Below, piece by piece: positions 53,511 to 61,573 of a DNA stretch of 64,000 nucleotides. The notes below the pieces were generated by a model. The model saw only the letters and a program-made list of their open reading frames with translations, was not told where the DNA came from and did no database searches. Where the stretch lies: the NCBI GenBank assembly GCA_027533185.1, contig JAPZTS010000005.1, forward strand, positions 1 through 64,000, written 5' to 3'. A program made the position numbers and the translations under genes. How positions within the stretch are numbered: the first letter of the stretch is position 1; the number at the start of each line of letters is the position of its first letter. This stretch comes from Leptospira sp. (GTDB taxonomy: Bacteria; Spirochaetota; Leptospiria; Leptospirales; Leptospiraceae).

Positions 53511-53526
53511 AGGCATAAAACTTGCA
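53511..53526 (+). promoter_or_regulatory. Sigma-54-type -24/-12 element ahead of the histidine kinase gene
   Basis: AGGCATAAAACTTGCA has GG and GC at the exact sigma-54 spacing, and TTGCA matches the -12 box fully. The predicted start is near 53537, about six bases before the ATG at 53543, again giving a near-leaderless transcript. Confidence 0.5.
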
Positions 53527-53542
53527 GAAAAAAGAATAGAAA

Positions 53543-55348
53543 ATGAAAATTCGCACCAAGCTAATCATTGGATTTGGAATCCTTGTCTTTGTTTTTTCTG
53601 TGACTTCAGCAGTCACCCTAATACAAATTAACTATTTGGGAAACTCTATCGATTTAATCTTAAAAGAAAATTATCTCAGTGTTGCTGCTACTCAGAACAT
53701 CATTAATGGATCAAACCAACTTCTTCTTTCATTCAAAGATACTCCATTCAATCCTGAAAAAAAATGGATTCGATACAAAAACGCATTAGATGTTATTCGA
53801 GAAGGAATCGAAATAGAAGTTGGAAATATTACACTTGAGGGAGAAGAAGATTTAGCAAATGAAATGAAAAATTCATTTTTGCGTTTAGAAAAAATAATTC
53901 CGCAAGATAAAAACAAACTTCTTAGCTTTGACTTCAAATTTTATGCATCCAAGATTGAAAATGAGATACAAACAATCATTGAGTTAGCTTCAGAAATTTC
54001 GAGTATAAATCAAAAAAATATGATTGAGGCCAAAGAGGAGGCGAAAAAAAAATCGGATTCAATTAGCAAACTTATTTGGATAACTCTAGCAATATCCTTT
54101 TTCACTTCTCTCTGTTATTTGTATTTATCTAACTATTGGATTTTAAAACCACTAAAAATTCTAACGGATTATTCCAAAGAAATAAAAAAAGGTAACTTTG
54201 ATTTAAGTTACACCAAATTGAGCAATGATGAGATTGGTAAGTTAGGTATTGAGTTTAATAATATGATTTTTGCCTTGAGGAACACCCGAGATGAAAATCA
54301 AAAAACAATTTCAAGAACCAAACATGCCGTTACAGAAATATTTAAATCAATTCCGATTCCACTAACAATTCTCGATTCAGAAGGAAAGATTGAAATTTCG
54401 ACAGAGAAAGCGACAAATATATTTGGATTCCATCTAGGCAATTCAATTTGGAACAATAACATTAAAGCCTTAAAAGATGGCTTCACTTCCGTTTTAGAGA
54501 ATGGAGTTATTTGTAAAAATAAAGAAGGTGAATATATTCAAATCTTTCATGAGAGAGATGAGTATTTTTATGAATTCCAAATCATTCCTATTTATTCAAA
54601 TCTTAGTAAGTCCCAATTGAGTGGAGCAGCAATATGTTTAAATGACGTAACTTCACTCATCGAACAAAAAGAACTAAAAAAATCTGTTCTCTCAACTGTG
54701 TCGCATCAGATAAAATCTCCTCTAACTACCATACAAATGGCTTTTCATATGATACTAGATGAAAGAATAGGTGAATTGAATTCAAAGCAAACCGAAGTTA
54801 TGTTAGCGGCAAAAAACGAATCGGATCGTTTGGAACACATCATAAACGAAATTTTAGATCTCAGTAAAATGGAATCTAAAAAATCATTTTTAAACAAAAC
54901 AAAAATATCACCATATGATTTGGTTGAAATTTGCAAACTTGACTCCATTGATCATGCAAATCGCAAAGGTGTGAAAATTTATAATGATGTAAACATAAAG
55001 TCTTTTACCATTGATGTAGACATAGATAAGATGAAACATGTTTTTTCGAATATCTTTTCCAATGGAATCCGATTTACTCCTTCCGCTGGTATTATAAGAA
55101 TAAATGCTACAGTTTTGAATAACATCATCGAATTTTCGATTTCTGATACTGGAGCAGGTATATCTGCGGAAGATTTACCCTATATATTTGATTCTTTTTA
55201 TAGAGGCTCTGGGCAAGAGCCAAATACTGGTGTCGGAATTGGATTAACAATCGTTAAAGAGATAATTCAGCTTCATGGTGGAAATGTGCGATGTCGGAGT
55301 GAAGTAGGAGTTGGCACGACATTTGCATTTACTATTCCGATTACATAG
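53543..55348 (+). CDS. Membrane sensor histidine kinase of the kdp locus
   Basis: 601 residues: transmembrane helix 8-28, a helical periplasmic sensor about 30-175, second helix 178-198, HAMP 199-250, PAS-like domain about 265-385, HisKA with H388 in 'STVSHQIKSPLTT', and HATPase with 'NGIRFTPSAG', 'DTGAGISAEDLPYIF' and 'GVGIGLTIVKEI'. The architecture differs entirely from KdpD, which senses potassium with a long N-terminal cytoplasmic domain and four helices. It lies between its likely partner regulator and the kdp transporter genes, so it probably supplies the phosphate signal for them. Confidence 0.85.
   Translation: MKIRTKLIIGFGILVFVFSVTSAVTLIQINYLGNSIDLILKENYLSVAATQNIINGSNQLLLSFKDTPFNPEKKWIRYKNALDVIREGIEIEVGNITLEGEEDLANEMKNSFLRLEKIIPQDKNKLLSFDFKFYASKIENEIQTIIELASEISSINQKNMIEAKEEAKKKSDSISKLIWITLAISFFTSLCYLYLSNYWILKPLKILTDYSKEIKKGNFDLSYTKLSNDEIGKLGIEFNNMIFALRNTRDENQKTISRTKHAVTEIFKSIPIPLTILDSEGKIEISTEKATNIFGFHLGNSIWNNNIKALKDGFTSVLENGVICKNKEGEYIQIFHERDEYFYEFQIIPIYSNLSKSQLSGAAICLNDVTSLIEQKELKKSVLSTVSHQIKSPLTTIQMAFHMILDERIGELNSKQTEVMLAAKNESDRLEHIINEILDLSKMESKKSFLNKTKISPYDLVEICKLDSIDHANRKGVKIYNDVNIKSFTIDVDIDKMKHVFSNIFSNGIRFTPSAGIIRINATVLNNIIEFSISDTGAGISAEDLPYIFDSFYRGSGQEPNTGVGIGLTIVKEIIQLHGGNVRCRSEVGVGTTFAFTIPIT
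55312..55327 (+). promoter_or_regulatory. Full-consensus sigma-54 promoter for the kdp transporter genes
   Basis: TGGCACGACATTTGCA matches the sigma-54 consensus TGGCAC-N5-TTGCA at every fixed position. It lies within the last codons of the kinase gene; the start point would be near 55338, 31 bases ahead of the first small gene (55369). An NtrC-type activator is encoded next to it. Confidence 0.75.
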
Positions 55349-55368
55349 TTTGCAATTAGGAGTTCATT

Positions 55369-55461
55369 ATGCTTTTTATTCTATTCGTTGGCATTACGGC
55401 GGCAGCATGTCTCTGTATCCTTATCATCAATAAACTCATTCTGACATCTGAGGAAAAGTAA
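55369..55461 (+). CDS. 30-residue membrane peptide preceding kdpF, unknown function
   Basis: 30 residues, one hydrophobic helix (LFILFVGITAAACLCILI) and a polar C-terminus ending TSEEK. It is preceded by a clear AGGAG site six bases from the ATG and ends one base before the KdpF ATG, so it is translated as part of the kdp mRNA. It resembles KdpF in size and topology but not in sequence; it could be a second KdpF-like stabiliser, a regulator, or a signal-sensing peptide. Not recognised as a named family. Confidence 0.6.
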   Translation: MLFILFVGITAAACLCILIINKLILTSEEK

Positions 55462-55462
55462 C

Positions 55463-55546
55463 ATGGTTCTAACGCTAATATTTGTCCTCGCTATCTTAAT
55501 GTTTGGTTATCTTTTTGTTTCAATCATATCCCCAGAGAGGTTTTAA
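55463..55546 (+). CDS. kdpF: KdpF, small stabilising subunit of the potassium ATPase
   Basis: 27 residues: one transmembrane helix (LTLIFVLAILMFGYLFVSII) ending SPERF, very like other KdpF proteins, which end in a similar Pro-Glu-Arg-Phe tail. KdpF is a helper peptide of the KdpABC complex. GGAAAAG eight bases ahead supports the start. kdpA begins four bases after the stop. Confidence 0.85.
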   Translation: MVLTLIFVLAILMFGYLFVSIISPERF

Positions 55547-55550
55547 ATAG

Positions 55551-57215
55551 ATGATCCTTTTAATTATACTGTTCATTTCGGCAGTTCTCTCTTACCCACT
55601 AGGTAAGTATCTCAATGCTCTGCTTTCCTATTCATCCCAAGAGGATAAAAGAAGTAGAGGTGACATTTTTTTAAGCAGAGTTTTTGGAAAATCAATACTT
55701 GAAAAACAGGATTGGAAGTCTTACATTTCTTCACTTATCTTTTTCAATTTGATCATGTTCATACTCGTCTTCTGTATACTTTTTTTCCAAAATCTTCTTC
55801 CTTTGAACCCCGATTCAAAGGATGGTTTAGAGTGGAGTTTAGCCTTTAACACAGCGATATCATTTACAACAAATACGAATCTCCAACACTATTCAGGTGA
55901 AGTTTCACTATCTTATTTTTCGCAAGTTTTTGGACTTATGTGGCTTCAGTTTGTATCTGCTGCAACTGGCATTGCATCTCTGGCAGCAATTTCAAGGGGT
56001 TTGATTGGAGAAAAAACCTTTGGTAATTTTTTGAATGACCTTTTACGAGTAACGTTCTATTTTTTACTCCCCATTGCTATGATTTTTGCAACCCTTCTTT
56101 TAGCATTTGGAGTTGTGATGACATATGAAGGTTCCATTGCGGTCACGACATTGGAAGGAATTACGCAAACAATTGCCAGAGGTCCCGTAGCTGCATTTGT
56201 TGCGATCAAACAACTAGGAACAAATGGGGGAGGTTTTTTTGGTACAAACTCCGCTCACCCATTTGAAAATCCAAACGTGTATACAAATATTATTGAAAGC
56301 CTAGCAATTTTACTGATACCCATGTCTTGTGTTTGGTTCTACGGATTTTTCACAAAAAGATTAAGACATTCCAGCGTTATATTTTCTGTGATGGCTATCT
56401 TACTGATTGTTAAGATTGGTTTGACCGTATATTTTGAATCGCAACCTAACCAGGCTTTTACCAATTTACCAGTTGTCCAAGGCCCTAATTTGGAAGGAAA
56501 GGAATTGAGATTTGGCACAAATACAAGTCCCCTCTGGGCAGTTTTGACAACTTCAACAAGCAACGGTTCTGTGAACTCGATGCATGACAGTTTAAACCCG
56601 CTAGCTGGATTGATTCCTATGGTAGCTATGTGGTTTAACGTGACCTTTGGTGGAGTAGGAGTAGGATTCATAAATATGCTTCTATACATCATTGTTGGTA
56701 TTTTCATTTCAGGAATGATGGTAGGTCGGACACCAGAATATTTAGGAAAAAAAATAGAAGCAGAAGAAATGAAGTGGGCACTGCTTGCCATTTTACTCCA
56801 TCCATTACTGATATTAGGCGGAACTGCTTTGTTTTGTATATTCCCTTGGGGAAAAGATGCAATCAATAATCCAAATTTTCATGGTTTTTCAGAAATACTG
56901 TATGAATTTTCATCCGCAGCGGCTAATAACGGTTCGGGCTTTGAGGGATTAGGAGATGATACTGTCCCTTGGAACATCGCAACAGGAATTGTAATGCTTT
57001 TGGGGAGATTTTTACCAATCATCTTGCCTTTTATAATTTCGGCAAAAATGCAAACTAAGAAAGTTGCTCTGGAAAATTCAGGTACCCTCCGTGTCGATAC
57101 GATACTGTTTGGTGTCATACTCCTCGGGACTGTAATATTTGTCGGAGCGTTATTGTTTATGCCAGTCGCAATCCTAGGTCCCATTGCGGATCATCTTTCA
57201 TTTTTAACACCTTAG
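55551..57215 (+). CDS. kdpA: Potassium-transporting ATPase subunit A
   Basis: 554 residues with about ten transmembrane helices. Potassium-channel-like repeats with selectivity-filter segments are visible, including 'TTNTNLQHYSGEVSLSYFSQ' near 104-123, 'QLGTNGGGFFGTNSAHPFENP' near 223-243, 'NVTFGGVGVGFINM' near 364-377 and 'SAAANNGSGFEGL' near 457-469. KdpA is the potassium-binding and translocating subunit of the high-affinity P-type pump. kdpB follows nine bases later. The length matches the family (about 557). Confidence 0.95.
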   Translation: MILLIILFISAVLSYPLGKYLNALLSYSSQEDKRSRGDIFLSRVFGKSILEKQDWKSYISSLIFFNLIMFILVFCILFFQNLLPLNPDSKDGLEWSLAFNTAISFTTNTNLQHYSGEVSLSYFSQVFGLMWLQFVSAATGIASLAAISRGLIGEKTFGNFLNDLLRVTFYFLLPIAMIFATLLLAFGVVMTYEGSIAVTTLEGITQTIARGPVAAFVAIKQLGTNGGGFFGTNSAHPFENPNVYTNIIESLAILLIPMSCVWFYGFFTKRLRHSSVIFSVMAILLIVKIGLTVYFESQPNQAFTNLPVVQGPNLEGKELRFGTNTSPLWAVLTTSTSNGSVNSMHDSLNPLAGLIPMVAMWFNVTFGGVGVGFINMLLYIIVGIFISGMMVGRTPEYLGKKIEAEEMKWALLAILLHPLLILGGTALFCIFPWGKDAINNPNFHGFSEILYEFSSAAANNGSGFEGLGDDTVPWNIATGIVMLLGRFLPIILPFIISAKMQTKKVALENSGTLRVDTILFGVILLGTVIFVGALLFMPVAILGPIADHLSFLTP

Positions 57216-57224
57216 GAGGACTAT

Positions 57225-59276
57225 ATGAATCATTCTAATACGCTACGATCCAACGAAAGTATCTTTCAATTTTTTAAAGGTCAACAGTTTCGGGAAGCTC
57301 TGAAACAAAGCTTTATCCTCTTACATCCAAAGTATTTAGCAAAGAATCCAGTCATGTTTTTGACAGAGGTAGGAGCAATTCTCACGACCATCATTGCAAT
57401 CAGTGAATTATTTTCATCCGTCGCATATTCTTTCTCCCTAACGATTTCCGTCATTCTTTGGCTAACCGTACTCTTTGGTACATTTGCGGAAGCACTTGCT
57501 GAGGCCAGAGGGAAAGCACAGGCAAATTCATTGAAACAAACGAAGACATCTCTGAAGGCTAAAAAAATTCAAGGAAATCAAATCGAAATGGTAGATGCCG
57601 AGAGCCTCAGGATTGGGGATATTGTATCTGTGTCTGCAGGTGAGATGATACCTTGTGACGGTGAAATCATTAGCGGTGTTGCCTCGGTGGATGAATCAGC
57701 AATTACGGGTGAATCAGCACCTGTAATTCGTGAGGCGGGCGGGGATAGGTCTGGTGTGACAGGTGGAACAAAAGTTATATCCGATCAGATCATGATCCGC
57801 GTAAGTGTGAATCCGGGAGAAACTTTTTTAGATAAAATGATCCAACTTGTAGAAGGTGCCGTTCGTCAAAAAACGCCGAACGAACTTGCTTTGACCGTTA
57901 CTTTATCAGGACTCAGTTTAGCATTTTTAATCGTCACTGTCACACTCTATCCTATCGCAAAGTTTTTCGACGTGGAAATTCCAATTCCAATTCTTGTTTC
58001 TCTTCTTGTTTGTTTGATTCCTACTACAATTGGTGCCTTATTGTCAGCAATTGGTCTTGCTGGTTTAGATCGAGCACTCCGAGCCAATATTTTATCTAAG
58101 AGTGGGAAGGCAGTTGAATTAGCGGGCGACATAGATACATTGTTATTGGACAAAACAGGTACGATCACAATGGGGAATCGCCAGGCGAAAGAAATTTTTC
58201 CTCTCTCTGGTTTTTCAAAAGAAGAAGTAAATAAAAATGCATTTTTTTCTTCTTTCGGTGATGAAACGGCGGAAGGAAGATCCATTTATACTTTACTCTC
58301 CAATCTAAATCAATCTGTTGACCACGAGAATTTGTTGGAATTCAAAGTGATTCCATTCTCAGCAGAAACACGAATGAGCGGTATTGAAACAAAAGATGGA
58401 GATATTTATAGAAAAGGCGCCTACGAATCCATAAAACAAAACTCAAAAAAATTACCAGAAAATTTGGCAACGGAGTTAGAATCTATAGTGGAAAGAGTAG
58501 CGAGTAAGGGTTCGACACCGCTTGTGATTTCGAAGAATGATCAAATCGTTGGTGTGATAACGCTTACTGATATTCTCAAGAAAGGGATCAAAGAAAGATT
58601 TACAAGATTGAGATCTATGGGAATTCGCATAATAATGGTTACTGGAGACAATCCATTAACTGCGGGAAGCATTGCGAAGGAAGCAGGGGTCGATGATTTT
58701 ATCGCAAATGCCACACCAGAAAGAAAATTAGAATATATTAGGGAGTCGCAAAAAAAAGGTCATTTAGTTGCGATGATGGGTGACGGAACAAATGACTCTC
58801 CTGCTCTTGCGCAAGCTGATATTGGAGTTGCAATGAACTCTGGAACGCAAGCCGCAAAAGAAGCTGGAAATATGATCGATTTAGATAGTGACCCTACGAA
58901 AATCATAGAGGTTATTGAAATCGGAAAACAGCTTTTGATGACCAGGGGTGCTTTAACAACTTTTTCCATCGCAAATGACGTCGCAAAATATTTCGCCATT
59001 ATACCAGCTATTTTTTTGTTAGCTGTTCCTGGGTTATCCGTTCTAAATATCATGCGATTATCAAGTCCCAATTCTGCGATATTATCCGCGTTGATTTTTA
59101 ATGCGATCATCATTCCTCTATTGATCCCCATCGCTTTGAAGGGAGTGAAATACATTCCTGCTGGTGCGGACAGTATATTGAGGCGAAATCTTTTGATTTA
59201 TGGTCTTGGTGGCCTCATTGCTCCATTCATCGGAATTAAAGCGATTGATATGATTTTATCTTTGGTAGGAGTATAA
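57225..59276 (+). CDS. kdpB: Potassium-transporting P-type ATPase subunit B
   Basis: 683 residues. P-type ATPase: actuator 'TGES' at 161-164, phosphorylation site D309 in 'LLLDKTGTITMG', the ATP-binding 'KGAYESIK' and 'GDNPLTAGSIAKEAGVDDFIANATPERKLEYI' with 'MMGDGTNDSPALAQADIGVAMNSGTQAAKEA' in the hinge. Several transmembrane helices at both ends. Hydrolyses ATP to drive potassium uptake with KdpA and KdpC. kdpC starts one base after its stop. Length fits the family. Confidence 0.96.
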   Translation: MNHSNTLRSNESIFQFFKGQQFREALKQSFILLHPKYLAKNPVMFLTEVGAILTTIIAISELFSSVAYSFSLTISVILWLTVLFGTFAEALAEARGKAQANSLKQTKTSLKAKKIQGNQIEMVDAESLRIGDIVSVSAGEMIPCDGEIISGVASVDESAITGESAPVIREAGGDRSGVTGGTKVISDQIMIRVSVNPGETFLDKMIQLVEGAVRQKTPNELALTVTLSGLSLAFLIVTVTLYPIAKFFDVEIPIPILVSLLVCLIPTTIGALLSAIGLAGLDRALRANILSKSGKAVELAGDIDTLLLDKTGTITMGNRQAKEIFPLSGFSKEEVNKNAFFSSFGDETAEGRSIYTLLSNLNQSVDHENLLEFKVIPFSAETRMSGIETKDGDIYRKGAYESIKQNSKKLPENLATELESIVERVASKGSTPLVISKNDQIVGVITLTDILKKGIKERFTRLRSMGIRIIMVTGDNPLTAGSIAKEAGVDDFIANATPERKLEYIRESQKKGHLVAMMGDGTNDSPALAQADIGVAMNSGTQAAKEAGNMIDLDSDPTKIIEVIEIGKQLLMTRGALTTFSIANDVAKYFAIIPAIFLLAVPGLSVLNIMRLSSPNSAILSALIFNAIIIPLLIPIALKGVKYIPAGADSILRRNLLIYGLGGLIAPFIGIKAIDMILSLVGV

Positions 59277-59277
59277 A

Positions 59278-59847
59278 ATGAAAATTCTAAATAGTTTATT
59301 AACGAATTTGCGAATAGTATTTTTGAGCATAGTGATCTTATCGATACTATATCCCCTTACAATCAATTTATTAGGAATGACTTTTTGGTCGTATTCAGCA
59401 AGCGGATATCTAGTAAAAGATAAATTCGGAAAGTATATAGGAAGTTCGATGATTGCACAAAAATTTTCGAATCCTATCTATGTGTTTCCAAGACCTTCTG
59501 CTGTAGATTACCAAGCCAATGCTTCAGGTGGAAGCAATTGGGGTTCAAAAAATCCAGAACTAAAGGAAAGAGCAGAAAATAAGATTAAAACCGAAATGTC
59601 AGAAGCTGAGGGTTTTGCTACAGTGGACAGTGTTACGAGCTCTGGTAGTGGTCTAGACCCTTTTATCACAGAAGATAATTTAAAACTCCAATTGAAGCGT
59701 ATTGCAAAACTTCGTAATATCGAGGCAAATGATATTGCCAAACTATTGAACTACCCAGAATTGTATGAAATTCCATTATTCGAAAATTCGAAAATATTCA
59801 ATGTTTTAAAAGTGAATCTATATTTGGATCAAAACTTTCCACAGTAA
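59278..59847 (+). CDS. kdpC: Potassium-transporting ATPase subunit C
   Basis: 189 residues with one N-terminal transmembrane helix (about 10-33) and a periplasmic domain. Family motifs 'IGSSMIAQKFSNPIYVFPRPSAVDYQANASGGSNWG' and 'VTSSGSGLDPFITEDNLKLQLKRIAKLRNI' are complete. KdpC stabilises the KdpAB complex. Its stop directly abuts the next ATG (taaATG), so translation of the KdpD-like gene is coupled. Confidence 0.94.
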   Translation: MKILNSLLTNLRIVFLSIVILSILYPLTINLLGMTFWSYSASGYLVKDKFGKYIGSSMIAQKFSNPIYVFPRPSAVDYQANASGGSNWGSKNPELKERAENKIKTEMSEAEGFATVDSVTSSGSGLDPFITEDNLKLQLKRIAKLRNIEANDIAKLLNYPELYEIPLFENSKIFNVLKVNLYLDQNFPQ

Positions 59848-61494
59848 ATGAAAAAATTGACAGAAATGAGAGAAGATCGGGCAGAGTCATTTCTTAAATT
59901 AATTCAAAAATCAAACCGAGGTAGGTTGAAAATCTATCTCGGTTATGCGGCAGGCGTTGGCAAGACGTATCAGATGTTGCAAGAAGCACATCGTTTACGT
60001 AAAGCCAATGTAGATGTGCGAATAGGTTATGTAGAAACACATGGAAGACCAGAAACACAAAAGCTGACAGACGGTTTGACTCAAATTCCATTGCGAGAAA
60101 CATTATATCATGGAATTATAATTAAAGAATTAGATTTAGATGCAGTTTTATCAGTTAATCCTCAGGTTGTGCTTGTGGATGAGCTTGCACATACAAATTT
60201 GCCCGGCTCGAGAAATAAAAAAAGATACCAAGATATAGAAGAAATTCTGAATGCAGGTATTCATGTAATTACAGCACTCAATGTTCAACATATTGAAAGT
60301 TTATATGAGACCGTTGAAAGATTGACAAAGGTAAAAGTGAAAGAGCGAGTTCCAGATCGAATCGTTTTGGAAGCTGATCAAATTATCAATGTGGATGTAA
60401 CAGCGGAAGACCTGCGAGATAGACTAAAGGAGGGAAATATTTATTCAAAGGAAAAGATTGCAACAGCCCTTGAAAACTTCTTTCAGGAACACAATCTCTT
60501 CCAATTGAGAGAACTTACATTGAGGGAACTCGCCTTCCAATTGGATCAAAAACAACGCGCTCCTGATTCAGAAAAAAATACAGTTGCGAATGATCAAATC
60601 GTTGTTTGCCTAAGTTCTCAGGGGCCCGATAGTGAGGCATTGTTGAGATATGCCTCAAGACTTGCAGGGAAGTTGAATCGGAATTGGTATGTTCTTTATG
60701 TCCAAACTCCCGAAGAAAGTCCTCAGCTGATACAACCCAAACTACAAAGAATTCTCGCGAATACCTTAAACTTAGCGCAGGAACTTGGTGCAACTGTATT
60801 CCAATGGAAAGGAAACCATATTGGAGAAACTATTTTGCAGTTTTCGAATGAATATCGAGTAAGTCACATTATATTGGGACTGTCCCAAAGAAAAAGATCT
60901 CTCTTCAGCAAATTTTTCTCAAAATCTATATTGGAGTATTTGTTAGATCATAGATCATTTGAATCGATAATTGTATACTCAAACGCAATTGTAAAAGAAA
61001 AAGAAGTGAAAGAAGAAAAGGTTCTGCAAAAAAAAATAAACAATCAAAATGAAATTGCTCATAAAACATTATTAGAAGCAGAGATTAAAATTTGGGAAAA
61101 AGAAATTGGTAAAGAAGAAGCAATAGATGAGCTCTTATCTTTATCGCATTCCATAAAAAAAATACCGATGGATATATTAAAAAATGCAATTATCGAACGG
61201 GAAAAACTAGGAAGTACATTCATAGGAAACGAGATTGCAATACCGCATGCGAAAATTCAAAAATTAGAAAAACCTGAAATTTGTATTGGAATCATTAAGG
61301 ATCCGTATGATGTAAATTTTTCTGGATTTCGGATTATGTTTTTGCTTTTGAGTCCTGAGTCGCCTGCTGAAGTTCATTTGAGTATACTTGGATTAATTGC
61401 AAAATTAGGTCAGGATGATTTAGCCTTGAAACGAATCACTTCTGGGACATCCATTGAATTGGTAAGAAGTAACTTAGCGGGATTTCTCTCTTAG
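59848..61494 (+). CDS. KdpD N-terminal/universal-stress/PTS EIIA fusion without kinase domain
   Basis: 548 residues. Residues 25-235 are the KdpD cytoplasmic sensor with Walker A 'YAAGVGKT' (33-40) and 'LVDELAHTNLPGSRNKKRYQDI'; residues 247-365 form a universal-stress (UspA) domain, as in KdpD. Instead of the four helices, GAF and histidine kinase that follow in KdpD (894 residues in E. coli), about residues 400-548 form a PTS EIIA type-2 domain; 'GNEIAIPHAKIQ' carries the phosphorylatable H467, followed by the family's 'FRIMFLLLSPE'. It therefore cannot phosphorylate a regulator; it may instead signal potassium or PTS phosphorylation state to the separate kinase upstream. Last gene of the kdp operon. 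Confidence 0.82.
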   Translation: MKKLTEMREDRAESFLKLIQKSNRGRLKIYLGYAAGVGKTYQMLQEAHRLRKANVDVRIGYVETHGRPETQKLTDGLTQIPLRETLYHGIIIKELDLDAVLSVNPQVVLVDELAHTNLPGSRNKKRYQDIEEILNAGIHVITALNVQHIESLYETVERLTKVKVKERVPDRIVLEADQIINVDVTAEDLRDRLKEGNIYSKEKIATALENFFQEHNLFQLRELTLRELAFQLDQKQRAPDSEKNTVANDQIVVCLSSQGPDSEALLRYASRLAGKLNRNWYVLYVQTPEESPQLIQPKLQRILANTLNLAQELGATVFQWKGNHIGETILQFSNEYRVSHIILGLSQRKRSLFSKFFSKSILEYLLDHRSFESIIVYSNAIVKEKEVKEEKVLQKKINNQNEIAHKTLLEAEIKIWEKEIGKEEAIDELLSLSHSIKKIPMDILKNAIIEREKLGSTFIGNEIAIPHAKIQKLEKPEICIGIIKDPYDVNFSGFRIMFLLLSPESPAEVHLSILGLIAKLGQDDLALKRITSGTSIELVRSNLAGFLS

Positions 61495-61530
61495 TTTTCT
61501 GGATAACCAAATTTTTTGTTTGACTTATAT

Positions 61531-61563
61531 CTAATAGATATATTTTTCAGATATATCTATTAG
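61531..61563. promoter_or_regulatory. 13-bp perfect inverted repeat (operator) before the oxidoreductase gene
   Basis: CTAATAGATATAT (61531-61543) and ATATATCTATTAG (61551-61563) are exact reverse complements separated by seven bases, centred 27 bases before the TTG start at 61574 and downstream of a TTGACT -35-like box (61520-61525). The operon ends with a PadR-type regulator, the likely binder. Confidence 0.6.
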
Positions 61564-61573
61564 AGGTATCAGC

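Noticed and set aside
56339..57184. Long minus-strand ORFs opposite kdpA
   Set aside because: Shadows of a strongly conserved gene, with no start signals or family features.
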